Below, one piece after another: positions 53,335 through 62,022 of a DNA stretch of 64,000 bases. The position numbers and the translations under genes were made by a program. Below the pieces are notes generated by a model. The model was not told where the DNA came from. It searched no databases and was given only the letters and a program-made list of their open reading frames with translations. The DNA lies in contig NZ_JBCHVB010000005.1 in assembly GCF_039023475.1 (NCBI RefSeq), positions 186,001 through 250,000 on the forward strand, read 5' to 3'. Source of the DNA: Erwinia sp039023475 (GTDB lineage Bacteria; Pseudomonadota; Gammaproteobacteria; Enterobacterales; Enterobacteriaceae). The first letter of the stretch is position 1, and each line of letters opens with the position of its first letter.

Positions 53335-54321
53335 ATGGCAATGACTAACATTGAGCCAGGCTTTGATTTCATACGGGCCGGCAAAGAAGTGTTGAATATT
53401 GAACGTCAGGGTCTTGAACAGCTCGATCAGTATATTAACGATGACTTTACCCAGGCCTGTGAGCTTATCTCTCACTGTCTGGGTAAAATAGTGGTTATGG
53501 GAATGGGCAAGTCAGGCCACATTGGTAAAAAAATGGCGGCTACCTTCGCCAGCACCGGTACACCCGCGTTTTTTGTTCATCCGGCGGAGGCAAGCCACGG
53601 TGATTTGGGTATGGTCGGCGCGGGCGATATTGTTATCGCTATTTCAAACTCTGGCGAGTCGTCAGAAATTCTGGCGCTGATACCGGTTCTGAAACGTCTG
53701 CACGTTTCGCTGATCTGCATTACCAGCAAGCCAGAGAGCGCAATGGGTCGTGCAGCCGATATTCATCTCTGTGTTAAAGTGCCTCAGGAAGCCTGTCCCT
53801 TAGGGCTGGCACCCACGTCAAGTACTACTGCCACTCTGGTGATGGGTGATGCGCTGGCCGTCGCCCTGCTGAAAGCGCGTGGCTTTACCACGGAAGATTT
53901 TGCCCTCTCCCATCCTGGTGGCGCGCTGGGCCGCAAGCTGTTGTTGACCGTCAGTGATATTATGCACACCGGTGACGAGATCCCCCACGTCAGTCGTGAC
54001 GCTTCCCTGCGCGATGCACTGCTGGAAATCACGCGTAAAAATATGGGAATGACGGTCATCTGCAACGATTTAATGAAAATTGAAGGTATTTTCACCGACG
54101 GTGATTTGCGCAGAGTATTTGATATGGGTATCGACATTCAGCACGCCAGTATCGCCAGCGTGATGACGTCCGGCGGTATCAGAGTTCGCCCCAATATTCT
54201 GGCGGTCGATGCGCTGAACCTGATGCAAAGCCGAAATATTACTGCCGTTATGGTCGCAGATGGCGATCAGTTGCTGGGCGTGGTGCACATGCATGACATG
54301 CTACGCGCAGGTGTGGTTTAA
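53335..54321 (+). CDS. kdsD: D-arabinose 5-phosphate isomerase
   Basis: A 328-residue isomerase turning ribulose-5-P into arabinose-5-P, the first Kdo precursor. A SIS domain (MGMGKSGHIGKKMAATFASTGTP, split as MGMGKSGHIGKK, AATFASTGTP) is followed by paired CBS domains (DIMHTGDEIPHV, SVMTSGGIRVRP). It lies 14 bp after yrbG and 16 bp before kdsC. Confidence 0.97.
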   Translation: MAMTNIEPGFDFIRAGKEVLNIERQGLEQLDQYINDDFTQACELISHCLGKIVVMGMGKSGHIGKKMAATFASTGTPAFFVHPAEASHGDLGMVGAGDIVIAISNSGESSEILALIPVLKRLHVSLICITSKPESAMGRAADIHLCVKVPQEACPLGLAPTSSTTATLVMGDALAVALLKARGFTTEDFALSHPGGALGRKLLLTVSDIMHTGDEIPHVSRDASLRDALLEITRKNMGMTVICNDLMKIEGIFTDGDLRRVFDMGIDIQHASIASVMTSGGIRVRPNILAVDALNLMQSRNITAVMVADGDQLLGVVHMHDMLRAGVV

Positions 54322-54337
54322 AAAAGGAACAAAAGTA

Positions 54338-54904
54338 ATGAGTAGTGCAGCGGAAGGGATTGAAACCTGTTACGGCACGGTTAGCCAGAAAGTCATGACA
54401 AGCGCCAGCCAGATCAGGCTGTTAATTTGTGATGTTGATGGCGTCATGTCAGATGGCGTGATCTATCAGGGAAATAGTGGTGAAGAGCTGAAGGGATTTA
54501 ACGTTCGTGATGGCTATGGCATTCGCTGCCTGCTGACCTCTGATGTGGAAGTCGCTATTATAACCGGCCGCAAAGCAAAGCTGCTGGAAGATCGCTGCGC
54601 CACGCTTGGCATTACGCATCTTTACCAGGGACAGTCAGATAAGCTTTTGGCCTTCCGTGAACTTCTGGATAAACTGTCGTTACGCCCGGAGCAGGTCGCT
54701 TACATTGGTGACGATCTGATCGACTGGCCGGTGATGGCCGAGGTGGGACTGAGCGTCAGCGTGGCAGACGGGCATCCCGTCCTGCTTCCCCGAGCGGATT
54801 ATGTGACCCGTATCGCGGGTGGCCGCGGTGCCGTAAGAGAAATTTGCGACCTTATCCTGATGGCACAGGGTAAGTTCGATGAGGCCAAAGGGCAGTCGGT
54901 ATGA
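54338..54904 (+). CDS. kdsC: Kdo-8-phosphate phosphatase
   Basis: A 188-residue C0-type HAD phosphatase freeing Kdo from Kdo-8-P. HAD motif I is CDVDGVMSDG, motif II contains ITGRKA, and motif IV GDDLIDWPVM. ATG 54338 follows AAAGGA 9 nt upstream; the frame is open into kdsD. It overlaps lptC by 4 bases. Confidence 0.97.
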   Translation: MSSAAEGIETCYGTVSQKVMTSASQIRLLICDVDGVMSDGVIYQGNSGEELKGFNVRDGYGIRCLLTSDVEVAIITGRKAKLLEDRCATLGITHLYQGQSDKLLAFRELLDKLSLRPEQVAYIGDDLIDWPVMAEVGLSVSVADGHPVLLPRADYVTRIAGGRGAVREICDLILMAQGKFDEAKGQSV

Positions 54905-55476
54905 GTAGAACGCGGCGTTGGATTACGCTATTGCTGGCCCTCGTGGCCTTGGTATTAATCGGCTGGAATCTGGCCGGCCCCGACGATGACGCCTCACCGG
55001 TCACCGCCAATGAACTTGAGCCGACCTATACCAGTCAGACATCTAATACGGTGGTTTATAATCCACAAGGTGCACTGAGCTATAAGCTGGTATCAGATAA
55101 AGTCACCCACTTCTCGGAAGAAGCGGTTAGCTGGTTCGATAATCCGGTAATGACGACCTATGACGAAAACAAAATCCCTACCTGGTCCGTCAGGGCGGAT
55201 AAGGCCAAGCTAACCAAAGATCGCATGCTCTACCTGTATGGTCATGTTGAGGTCAATAGCCTGACGCAAGACGCTCAGATTGATCGGATCAAAACCGATA
55301 ACGCTGTTGTAAACCTGGTGACGCAGGATGTGACGTCAGAAGATCAGGTCACGCTTTATGGCCGTAGCTTCAACTCTACCGGGATGAAACTGCGTGGGAA
55401 TTTACGGAAGAAAACTGCCGAGTTGATTGAAAAGGTCAAAACCTCCTATGAAATTCAAAATGAAAAACAACCTTAA
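54901..55476 (+). CDS. lptC: LPS export protein LptC
   Basis: A 191-residue bitopic protein linking the LptB2FG transporter to the LptA bridge. One N-terminal transmembrane segment (ITLLLALVALVLIGWNLA) precedes the periplasmic beta-jellyroll (DKVTHFSEEAVSWFDNPVM). It overlaps kdsC by 4 bases and lptA by 29. Confidence 0.97.
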   Translation: MSRTRRWITLLLALVALVLIGWNLAGPDDDASPVTANELEPTYTSQTSNTVVYNPQGALSYKLVSDKVTHFSEEAVSWFDNPVMTTYDENKIPTWSVRADKAKLTKDRMLYLYGHVEVNSLTQDAQIDRIKTDNAVVNLVTQDVTSEDQVTLYGRSFNSTGMKLRGNLRKKTAELIEKVKTSYEIQNEKQP

Positions 55477-55996
55477 GTTTCTGACCCTCGGCCTGCTGTT
55501 AGCGGCCAGCCTGCCTGCGTTCGCCCTGACGGGCGACTCTGACAAGCCGGTTAATGTGAACTCGGAAAATCAGGCGCTGGACATGCTGGGTAACGTAGCC
55601 ACCTTTACCGGCAACGTTATTGTTACCCAGGGGACGATTAAGATCACGGCGGATAAAGTCGTGGTTACCCGCCCTAATGGCGACAGTAACAAGACGATCA
55701 TTGATGCCTATGGCAACCCGGCTACCTTTTATCAGATGCAGGATAATGGCAAACCGGTAAAAGGGCATGCGCAGAAAATGCATTATGAGCTGGCTAAAGA
55801 TTTTGTTGAGCTGACCACCAATGCCTATCTGGAACAGCTGGACAGCAACGTCAAGGGCGACCGCATCACCTATCTGGTGAAAGAGCAGAAGATGCAGGCC
55901 TACAGCGATTCCGGCAAGCGCGTGACCACCGTACTGGTGCCTTCGCAGCTACAGGACAAAGGCACCCAGTCAAACGGACAGAAAAAGAGTAACTAA
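55448..55996 (+). CDS. lptA: LPS export periplasmic protein LptA
   Basis: A 182-residue OstA-fold protein that polymerises into the periplasmic LPS bridge. The signal peptide is MKFKMKNNLKFLTLGLLLAA, cleaved near PAFA. The TGNVIVTQGTIKITADKVVV repeat and LVKEQKMQA are conserved. ATG 55448 lies inside lptC, so the pair is coupled. Its stop overlaps the lptB start by one base. Confidence 0.97.
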   Translation: MKFKMKNNLKFLTLGLLLAASLPAFALTGDSDKPVNVNSENQALDMLGNVATFTGNVIVTQGTIKITADKVVVTRPNGDSNKTIIDAYGNPATFYQMQDNGKPVKGHAQKMHYELAKDFVELTTNAYLEQLDSNVKGDRITYLVKEQKMQAYSDSGKRVTTVLVPSQLQDKGTQSNGQKKSN

Positions 55997-56721
55997 TGGC
56001 GACTTTAATTGCGGAAAACCTGGCGAAGGCCTACAAGGGCCGGCGCGTAGTCGAAGATGTTAGCCTGAAGGTGAAATCCGGCGAAATCGTGGGTCTGCTT
56101 GGCCCTAACGGCGCGGGAAAAACCACGACGTTTTATATGGTCGTCGGCATCGTTCCCCGTGATGCGGGCCGCATTATTATTGATGATGAAGATATCAGCA
56201 TCCTGCCGCTTCACGCGCGCGCGCGCCGGGGCATCGGCTACCTGCCGCAGGAAGCGTCTATTTTCCGCCGGCTCAGCGTGTTTGATAACCTGATGGCGGT
56301 GCTGCAGATTCGCGACGACTTAACGGCAGAGCAGCGTGAAGATCGCGCCAATGAGTTAATGAACGAATTTCACATTGAGCATCTGCGTAACAGCATGGGC
56401 CAGGCCCTGTCGGGCGGTGAACGGCGCAGGGTAGAGATTGCGCGGGCGCTGGCGGCAAATCCTAAATTTATCCTGCTGGATGAACCCTTTGCAGGGGTGG
56501 ATCCTATCTCCGTTATCGATATCAAAAAGATCATTGAGCATCTGCGTGACAGCGGGCTTGGCGTGCTGATCACCGACCACAACGTGCGGGAAACCCTGGC
56601 GGTCTGTGAACGGGCTTATATCGTCAGCCAGGGGCATCTGATTGCCCACGGCTCGCCGGAAGAAATCCTGGCGGATGAACAAGTTAAGCGAGTCTACTTG
56701 GGAGAAGAGTTCAGACTCTGA
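55996..56721 (+). CDS. lptB: LPS export ABC ATPase LptB
   Basis: A 241-residue ATPase of LptB2FG. Walker A GPNGAGKTT, signature LSGGERRRVEIA, Walker B FILLDEPFAGVD and the switch ITDHN are intact. It is the distal gene of the lpt run and lies 48 bp before rpoN, as in E. coli. Confidence 0.98.
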   Translation: MATLIAENLAKAYKGRRVVEDVSLKVKSGEIVGLLGPNGAGKTTTFYMVVGIVPRDAGRIIIDDEDISILPLHARARRGIGYLPQEASIFRRLSVFDNLMAVLQIRDDLTAEQREDRANELMNEFHIEHLRNSMGQALSGGERRRVEIARALAANPKFILLDEPFAGVDPISVIDIKKIIEHLRDSGLGVLITDHNVRETLAVCERAYIVSQGHLIAHGSPEEILADEQVKRVYLGEEFRL

Positions 56722-56769
56722 TAAGGTGTCCAGACCAGCCGGGAATTTTGAGGAATTAGTATCCTGAAT

Positions 56770-58200
56770 ATGAAGCAAGGTTTGCAACTCAGGCTTAGCC
56801 AACAGCTTGCCATGACGCCACAGCTGCAACAGGCCATCCGCCTGCTGCAACTCTCTACGCTTGAACTCCAGCAGGAAATTCAGCTGGCGCTGGAAAGTAA
56901 TCCGCTGCTTGAACAGACCGACATTCATGAGGAAGTGGACGCCCGCGAGTATCAGGAAAAAGAAGCGCTCGATACCCGTGAAGCGCTTGAGCAAAAGGAT
57001 ATGCCGGAAGAACTTCCGCTGGATGCGACCTGGGACGAAATCTACACCGCAGGTACTCCGTCCGGAACCGGAACCGATTATCACGACGATGAGCTGCCCA
57101 TTTATCAGGGCGAGACCACCCAGTCGCTCCAGGATTATCTGATGTGGCAGGTGGAGCTGACGCCGTTTAGCGATACCGATCGTGCCATCGCCACTTCTAT
57201 AGTGAATGCCGTGGATGAAACCGGCTACCTGACCGCAGGCTTGCAGGAGATTCAGGAAAGCCTCGGCAATGAGGAGATCGCGCTGGAAGAGGTTGAGGCG
57301 GTGCTGAAGCGCGTACAGCGGTTCGATCCGGTTGGCGTCTGTGCCCGCGATTTGCGTGACTGTTTGCTGGTCCAGCTTTCTCAGTTTACGGAGATCCCTT
57401 TCCTGAAAGAGGCTACGCTTATCGTTAGCGAACACCTTGACCTGCTGGCGAACCATGACTTCCGCAGCCTGATGCGCGTAACCCGTCTGAAAGAAGACGT
57501 GTTAAAAAATGCCATGCAGCTGATTCAGACCCTTGATCCCCGTCCCGGCCAGTCGATTAATACCAGCGAGCCGGAATACGTTATCCCGGACGTACTGGTG
57601 CGCAAGGTCCGCGATCGCTGGACGGTAGAGCTGAATTCAGACAGCGTGCCGCGGCTGAAAATCAATCAGCACTATGCAGCCATGGGCGGCAGTACGCGTA
57701 ACGACAGCGACAGCCAGTTTATTCGCAGCAATTTGCAGGAAGCGAAATGGCTGATCAAAAGTCTTGAGAGCCGGAATGATACGCTGCTCAAGGTAACGCG
57801 CTGCATTGTCGAGCAGCAGCAGGCGTTCTTTGAACAGGGCGAAGAATTTATGCGCCCGATGGTGCTGGCGGATATCGCTACCGCCGTCGAAATGCATGAG
57901 TCCACCATTTCCCGCGTGACCACGCAGAAGTATCTGCACAGTCCGCGAGGGATATTTGAACTGAAGTATTTTTTCTCCAGCCACGTCAGCACCGAGGGGG
58001 GTGGCGAAGCCTCCTCCACGGCGATACGCGCGCTGGTGAAAAAATTAATCTCGGCGGAGAATCCCGCCAAGCCTCTGAGCGACAGCAAGCTGACCGCCCT
58101 GCTTTCCAGTCAGGGAATCATGGTGGCACGCCGTACCGTCGCGAAGTACCGAGAGTCTTTATCCATCCCGCCCTCAAACCAGCGAAAACAGCTGGTCTGA
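56770..58200 (+). CDS. rpoN: RNA polymerase sigma-54 factor
   Basis: A 476-residue sigma-54, for nitrogen, phage-shock and other activator-dependent promoters. The Gln/Leu-rich region I (LRLSQQLAMTPQLQQAIRLL) binds activator and -12 DNA; an acidic region II follows; the RpoN box ARRTVAKYRE near the C-terminus contacts the -24 element. It starts the rpoN-hpf-ptsN-rapZ-npr nitrogen cluster. Confidence 0.98.
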   Translation: MKQGLQLRLSQQLAMTPQLQQAIRLLQLSTLELQQEIQLALESNPLLEQTDIHEEVDAREYQEKEALDTREALEQKDMPEELPLDATWDEIYTAGTPSGTGTDYHDDELPIYQGETTQSLQDYLMWQVELTPFSDTDRAIATSIVNAVDETGYLTAGLQEIQESLGNEEIALEEVEAVLKRVQRFDPVGVCARDLRDCLLVQLSQFTEIPFLKEATLIVSEHLDLLANHDFRSLMRVTRLKEDVLKNAMQLIQTLDPRPGQSINTSEPEYVIPDVLVRKVRDRWTVELNSDSVPRLKINQHYAAMGGSTRNDSDSQFIRSNLQEAKWLIKSLESRNDTLLKVTRCIVEQQQAFFEQGEEFMRPMVLADIATAVEMHESTISRVTTQKYLHSPRGIFELKYFFSSHVSTEGGGEASSTAIRALVKKLISAENPAKPLSDSKLTALLSSQGIMVARRTVAKYRESLSIPPSNQRKQLV

Positions 58201-58222
58201 ACGAACAGATAAGGAAGAGCGT

Positions 58223-58510
58223 ATGCAACTCAATATCACTGGCCAGCATGTTGAAATCACTGAACCTTTACGGGATTTTGTGACGACAAAATTTGCCAAG
58301 CTTGAGCACTATTTTGACCGGATAAATCAGGTTTACATTGTTCTCAAAGTGGAAAAGGTCACGCAAATCGCGGATGCCACACTGCATGTAAATGGCGGAG
58401 AGCTGCATGCTACCTCGGAAGATAAAGATATGTACGCGGCGATTGACGGCCTGATCGACAAGCTGACTCGCCAGCTCAACAAACATAAAGACAAACTGAA
58501 ACAACACTAA
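58223..58510 (+). CDS. hpf: Ribosome hibernation promoting factor
   Basis: A 95-residue short HPF, binding the 30S decoding site to favour 100S dimers in stationary phase. MQLNITGQHVEITEPLRDFV is the family start. Short form, as in gamma-proteobacteria. It lies 22 bp after rpoN; tandem hairpins separate it from ptsN. Confidence 0.98.
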   Translation: MQLNITGQHVEITEPLRDFVTTKFAKLEHYFDRINQVYIVLKVEKVTQIADATLHVNGGELHATSEDKDMYAAIDGLIDKLTRQLNKHKDKLKQH

Positions 58511-58537
58511 ATTTCACTCAGACATTGATTCTTTTTT

Positions 58538-58606
58538 CGTCACCCTCATCTCCCTGGAAGGTGACGGAAGATTTTCGGCCCGTACTCTGCTGACAGGGTA
58601 CGGGCC
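58538..58606 (+). terminator. Tandem hairpins between hpf and ptsN
   Basis: Two inverted repeats lie in the 151-bp gap: CGTCACC/GGTGACG (58538-58566) and GGCCCGTAC/GTACGGGCC (58577-58606, 12-nt loop). Neither has a U-run. They may attenuate or process the transcript between hpf and ptsN. Confidence 0.5.
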
Positions 58607-58661
58607 GTTGATCAATAAGAAGGCCATCTGGCCAGGCGGAAGTGAACACGTAAGTGAACCT

Positions 58662-59147
58662 ATGATGAACAATGACTTAAAACTGGAACTGGGCTCTGTA
58701 CTAAGCGTTTCCTGCACCCGAAACGGGGTACACTGCCAGAGTAAAAAGCGGGCGCTGGAAATCATCAGCGAGCTGGCAGCCAAGCAGCTTAACCTTCCGC
58801 ACCAGACGATTTTTGAAGCGATTCTGACGCGTGAACGGATGGGAAGTACCGGCATCGGTAACGGCATTGCCATCCCTCATGGCAAGCTGGTTGAAGATAC
58901 GCTGCGCGCGGTTGGCGTTTTTATACGCCTCGATCAGCCTATCGCCTTTGACGCCATCGATAATCAGCCGGTCGACCTGTTGTTCGCTCTGCTGGTGCCC
59001 GCAGACCAGTGTAAAACGCATCTGCATACGCTTTCGCTGGTGGCCCGACGCCTTGCCGATAAAACCGTCTGTCGTCGTCTGCGGGCAGCGCAGAGCGACG
59101 AGGAGCTCTTTGAGATCATGGCTGAGGGCCAGGAGGAGAGTCACTAA
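58662..59147 (+). CDS. ptsN: PTS nitrogen regulatory IIA protein (EIIA-Ntr)
   Basis: About 161 residues. Phospho-acceptor of the Ntr-PTS, regulating K+ uptake and sigmaE-linked functions. The active His is in GIAIPHGKL, and EAILTRERMGSTGIGNG precedes it. Two adjacent ATG codons (58662, 58665) begin the conserved part; the upstream frame is open to 58608 and the ribosome site is weak, so the exact start is unsure. Confidence 0.95.
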   Translation: MMNNDLKLELGSVLSVSCTRNGVHCQSKKRALEIISELAAKQLNLPHQTIFEAILTRERMGSTGIGNGIAIPHGKLVEDTLRAVGVFIRLDQPIAFDAIDNQPVDLLFALLVPADQCKTHLHTLSLVARRLADKTVCRRLRAAQSDEELFEIMAEGQEESH

Positions 59148-59255
59148 CCTTTCACGTCGGCAGACGCCGGCTGATTAAATGAATAAGCGTGTGCCGGATA
59201 CCCTTGTGCTGACGCAGGGGTTCCCCGGCTTACTGGTAACTCAGGAGAATAAGTC

Positions 59256-60110
59256 ATGGTGCTGATGATCGTCAGCGGGCGTTCAGGTTCCGGCAAGTCC
59301 GTCGCGCTCCGCGCGCTGGAGGATATGGGCTTTTACTGTGTGGATAACCTGCCCGTGGCTTTACTGCCTGAACTGGCGAACTCACTGGCCGACCGCAATA
59401 TGTCTGCTGCGGTCAGCATTGATGTTCGTAATATGCCCGAGTCGCCTGAGATTTTTGAAAAGGCCCTGACCAGCCTGCCGGACAGCTTCTCGCCACAGCT
59501 TCTCTTCCTTGATGCCGATCGTAACACGCTGATCCGTCGCTACAGCGACACGCGCCGTCTGCATCCGCTTTCCAGCAAGAACCTTTCGCTGGAAAGCGCC
59601 ATTGACGAAGAGAGCGATCTGCTGGAGCCGCTGCGCTCGCGAGCCGATCTGATTGTAGATACGTCGGAGATGTCAGTGCACGAGCTGGCCGAGATGTTGC
59701 GTACGCGCCTGCTAGGCAAACGCGAACGCGAGCTGACGATGGTTTTCGAATCCTTTGGCTTTAAGCACGGTATTCCCATCGATGCGGACTACGTTTTTGA
59801 TGTCCGTTTTTTGCCTAACCCACACTGGGATCCGAAACTGCGTCCGATGACAGGGCTGGACCGGCCCGTTGCCGCCTTCCTCGATCGTCATACCGAAGTG
59901 CATAACTTTATCTACCAGACGCGAAGCTATCTTGAACTCTGGCTGCCGATGCTGGAAACGAACAACCGTAGCTATCTAACCGTTGCCATCGGCTGTACCG
60001 GCGGTAAACATCGCTCAGTTTATATTGCGGAACAGCTTGCTGACTATTTCCGGTCGCGCGGTAAAAATGTTCAGTCTCGCCACCGAACGCTGGAAAAACG
60101 TAAAACATGA
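59256..60110 (+). CDS. rapZ: RNase adapter protein RapZ
   Basis: A 284-residue protein that hands the sRNA GlmZ to RNase E and senses GlcN6P, so glmS is controlled. The Walker A is GRSGSGKS; the C-terminal GCTGGKHRSVYIAEQL and basic RSRGKNVQSRHRTLEKRK RNA-binding tail are present. It overlaps npr by 4 bases. Confidence 0.97.
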   Translation: MVLMIVSGRSGSGKSVALRALEDMGFYCVDNLPVALLPELANSLADRNMSAAVSIDVRNMPESPEIFEKALTSLPDSFSPQLLFLDADRNTLIRRYSDTRRLHPLSSKNLSLESAIDEESDLLEPLRSRADLIVDTSEMSVHELAEMLRTRLLGKRERELTMVFESFGFKHGIPIDADYVFDVRFLPNPHWDPKLRPMTGLDRPVAAFLDRHTEVHNFIYQTRSYLELWLPMLETNNRSYLTVAIGCTGGKHRSVYIAEQLADYFRSRGKNVQSRHRTLEKRKT

Positions 60111-60379
60111 CCGTCAGGCAAACTGTAGAGATCAAAAATAAGCTGGGCATGCACGCCCGGCCCGCGATGAAGCTTTTTGAGCTGGTTCAGAGCTTTGATG
60201 CCGAAGTCCTTTTGCGCAACGAAAGCGGCACTGAAGCAGAGGCAAGCAGCGTGATCGCTCTGCTGATGCTGGATTCAGCAAAAGGGGGGCATATCGAAAT
60301 CGAGGCGAACGGTCCGGAGGAAGAGAACGCGCTACGGGCGGTGATTGAGCTTTTTGATGCCGGTTTTGATGAGGAGTGA
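60107..60379 (+). CDS. npr: HPr-like phosphocarrier NPr
   Basis: A 90-residue phosphocarrier passing phosphate from EI-Ntr to EIIA-Ntr. The active His is in NKLGMHARPAMK, and the second site is near SSVIALLMLDSAKGG. It overlaps rapZ (ATGA). yrbL, which follows in E. coli, is missing; mtgA converges 45 bp downstream. Confidence 0.97.
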   Translation: MTVRQTVEIKNKLGMHARPAMKLFELVQSFDAEVLLRNESGTEAEASSVIALLMLDSAKGGHIEIEANGPEEENALRAVIELFDAGFDEE

Positions 60380-60424
60380 TTGCGGAAACGCCGGGCGCGG
60401 CGACGCCCGGGGCACGACAGGCTG

Positions 60425-61141
60425 TTACAGCTTGTACTTCTGAATAAAACTTTCCCCGCCAAGCTGTCTCATCTGGCGCAGGATCCATTGCTGCCGCTGC
60501 CGGACATAGGCTGAGGGCGCATCGGCGCGAAAACGAATCGGGTTGGGTAAGACGGCGGCCAGCAGCGCCGCTTCCGACATTGTCAGCCGGCTGGCAGGCT
60601 TATGGAAAAAGCGTTGTGACGCTTCCTCCACGCCAAAGATCCCGGGCCCCAACTCCGCCACGTTCAGATAAACGGTCAGAATACGACGCTTCGTCCAGAC
60701 AGTTTCAATGCCAAGCGTCAAACCCGCCTCAATCCCTTTACGTATCCAGCTACGTCCGTCCCATAAAAAGAGATTCTTCGCCGTTTGCTGAGTGATCGTC
60801 GAGGCTCCCCGCATCCGCCCGCCGTCATTATCCAGCACCGACTGAATCGCCTGCACGTCGAAGCCCCAATGAGTAGGAAACTTCTGGTCTTCAGAGGCGA
60901 TGACCGCCAGCGGCATCCAGTCTGCTATCGCGTCACGCTTTACCCAGTCTGAATGGGCAACATAGCTAAAATTACCGCTAAACCAGGCACTCAGCTGACG
61001 TTCAGCCATTACGGCGGAAAAGGGGACCGGCAGAAAGGAGAACAGCACAATGCCAGCGATCCCCGCCCCCACCAGGCCCGAAAGGCAGCAAAGCAGCCAG
61101 AACCTGATGCGCTTTAGCCGCGTTTTCTTAGGGCGTCTCAT
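60425..61141 (-). CDS. mtgA: Monofunctional biosynthetic peptidoglycan transglycosylase
   Basis: A 238-residue GT51 enzyme polymerising lipid II glycans. One N-terminal membrane segment (LLCCLSGLVGAGIAGIVLF) anchors the catalytic domain: the Glu in SEDQKFPTHWGFD, the GASTITQQTAKNLFL motif and KRRILTVYLNVAELG. It is convergent with npr and preceded by a long spacer where E. coli has elbB. Confidence 0.97.
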   Translation of the reverse strand: MRRPKKTRLKRIRFWLLCCLSGLVGAGIAGIVLFSFLPVPFSAVMAERQLSAWFSGNFSYVAHSDWVKRDAIADWMPLAVIASEDQKFPTHWGFDVQAIQSVLDNDGGRMRGASTITQQTAKNLFLWDGRSWIRKGIEAGLTLGIETVWTKRRILTVYLNVAELGPGIFGVEEASQRFFHKPASRLTMSEAALLAAVLPNPIRFRADAPSAYVRQRQQWILRQMRQLGGESFIQKYKL

Positions 61142-61897
61142 AACGTTTTTTCCATTTCTGTCTTATCATTTCCCGTAAAAACTGTGATCAATCCTGCCTT
61201 TTTAAAAGAAAGGCTTCAAGCATCAGATAAAAGATGAATGTCCATAACACCCATGAAATTTCCAGGGGATTACCTAAATGCGCCTCCCGCTTCAATCACT
61301 TCCGCGCATCAGGAATCGGTTCCATTAAAAAGCGAAACTTAACGTTTCCTTAAACTGTCAGAAAAAATGGCGAACAGCTTTAAAACAAAATGATTCACAT
61401 ATCTTATCAGTACCGGCGGAAAATATTTACATAACTGCTGATAACCCTCGTTTCAAAATTGTCTCTATTGGGTATTCCGTCATGCTGAAGCTTTTTTTAT
61501 TTATAACGATATAACCATAATAACCGGCGAGATTATTTTGATTAATAGGTAAAAACTTCCATTAACGGTGATGCTATTGCGGTGAAACTCAGCAGAAAGA
61601 CGGAGACGTCAATCTCATAAAAAAACAGGCGTTACAGCCAGTTAAATCCGATTGATGTGACGAGGGGTTTTCTTAGCATCGTTGCTAGCGCTCAAAAGCG
61701 GGGTGCATCGCGAGATGTTAATCCAAATTCGTCAAAAAACGCCACAAACGTACGAAGAACAACCAATACAGCGCTAAAATTCACGCCAGACTTGACTGTG
61801 TCATCAAATTAATGTTTTCTGTCTGGGAACGCTGCTCTACATCACACATTTTAATGAATTTAGTCACATGTGATGCAGGATTTGCTAAGGTAGTTCC
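61142..61897. other. AT-rich non-coding spacer, mtgA / arcZ
   Basis: About 756 bp, clearly more AT-rich than the surroundings, with no gene I can support. It contains the mtgA promoter on the left and the arcZ promoter on the right. E. coli has elbB in this interval; no trace of it is visible. Many short A/T tracts and TTAAT motifs occur. Confidence 0.5.
61863..61891 (+). promoter_or_regulatory. Predicted arcZ promoter
   Basis: GTCACA (61863-61868), 17 bp, and TAAGGT (61886-61891) form a weak sigma70 pair. The start about 7 bp downstream gives a transcript of about 121 nt, the length of E. coli ArcZ. Upstream TTAAT motifs could serve ArcA, known to repress arcZ, but I cannot delimit a site. 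Confidence 0.45.
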
Positions 61898-62022
61898 TGA
61901 GCGTTTCACCAATACCGCGCCTGTGCTTTTAAACTCTTCTTCTCAGAATAGCGCAGGTTACCCTTTTCCCTGGTGTTGGCGCAGTATTCGCGCACCCCGG
62001 CTTCGGTCGGGGTCATTTTTTT
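61898..62022 (+). ncRNA. arcZ: Hfq-dependent small RNA ArcZ
   Basis: The 3' part matches E. coli ArcZ almost base for base: CCCTGGTGTTGGCGCAGTAT, then TCGCGCACCCCGG, and the terminator hairpin ACCCCG/CGGGGT with a long T-run to 62022. This is the processed mRNA-binding form, which activates rpoS. The 5' half aligns only loosely (CTGTGCTTTTAAACTC). It is convergent with and overlaps the arcB stop, as in E. coli. The 5' end is approximate. Confidence 0.92.
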
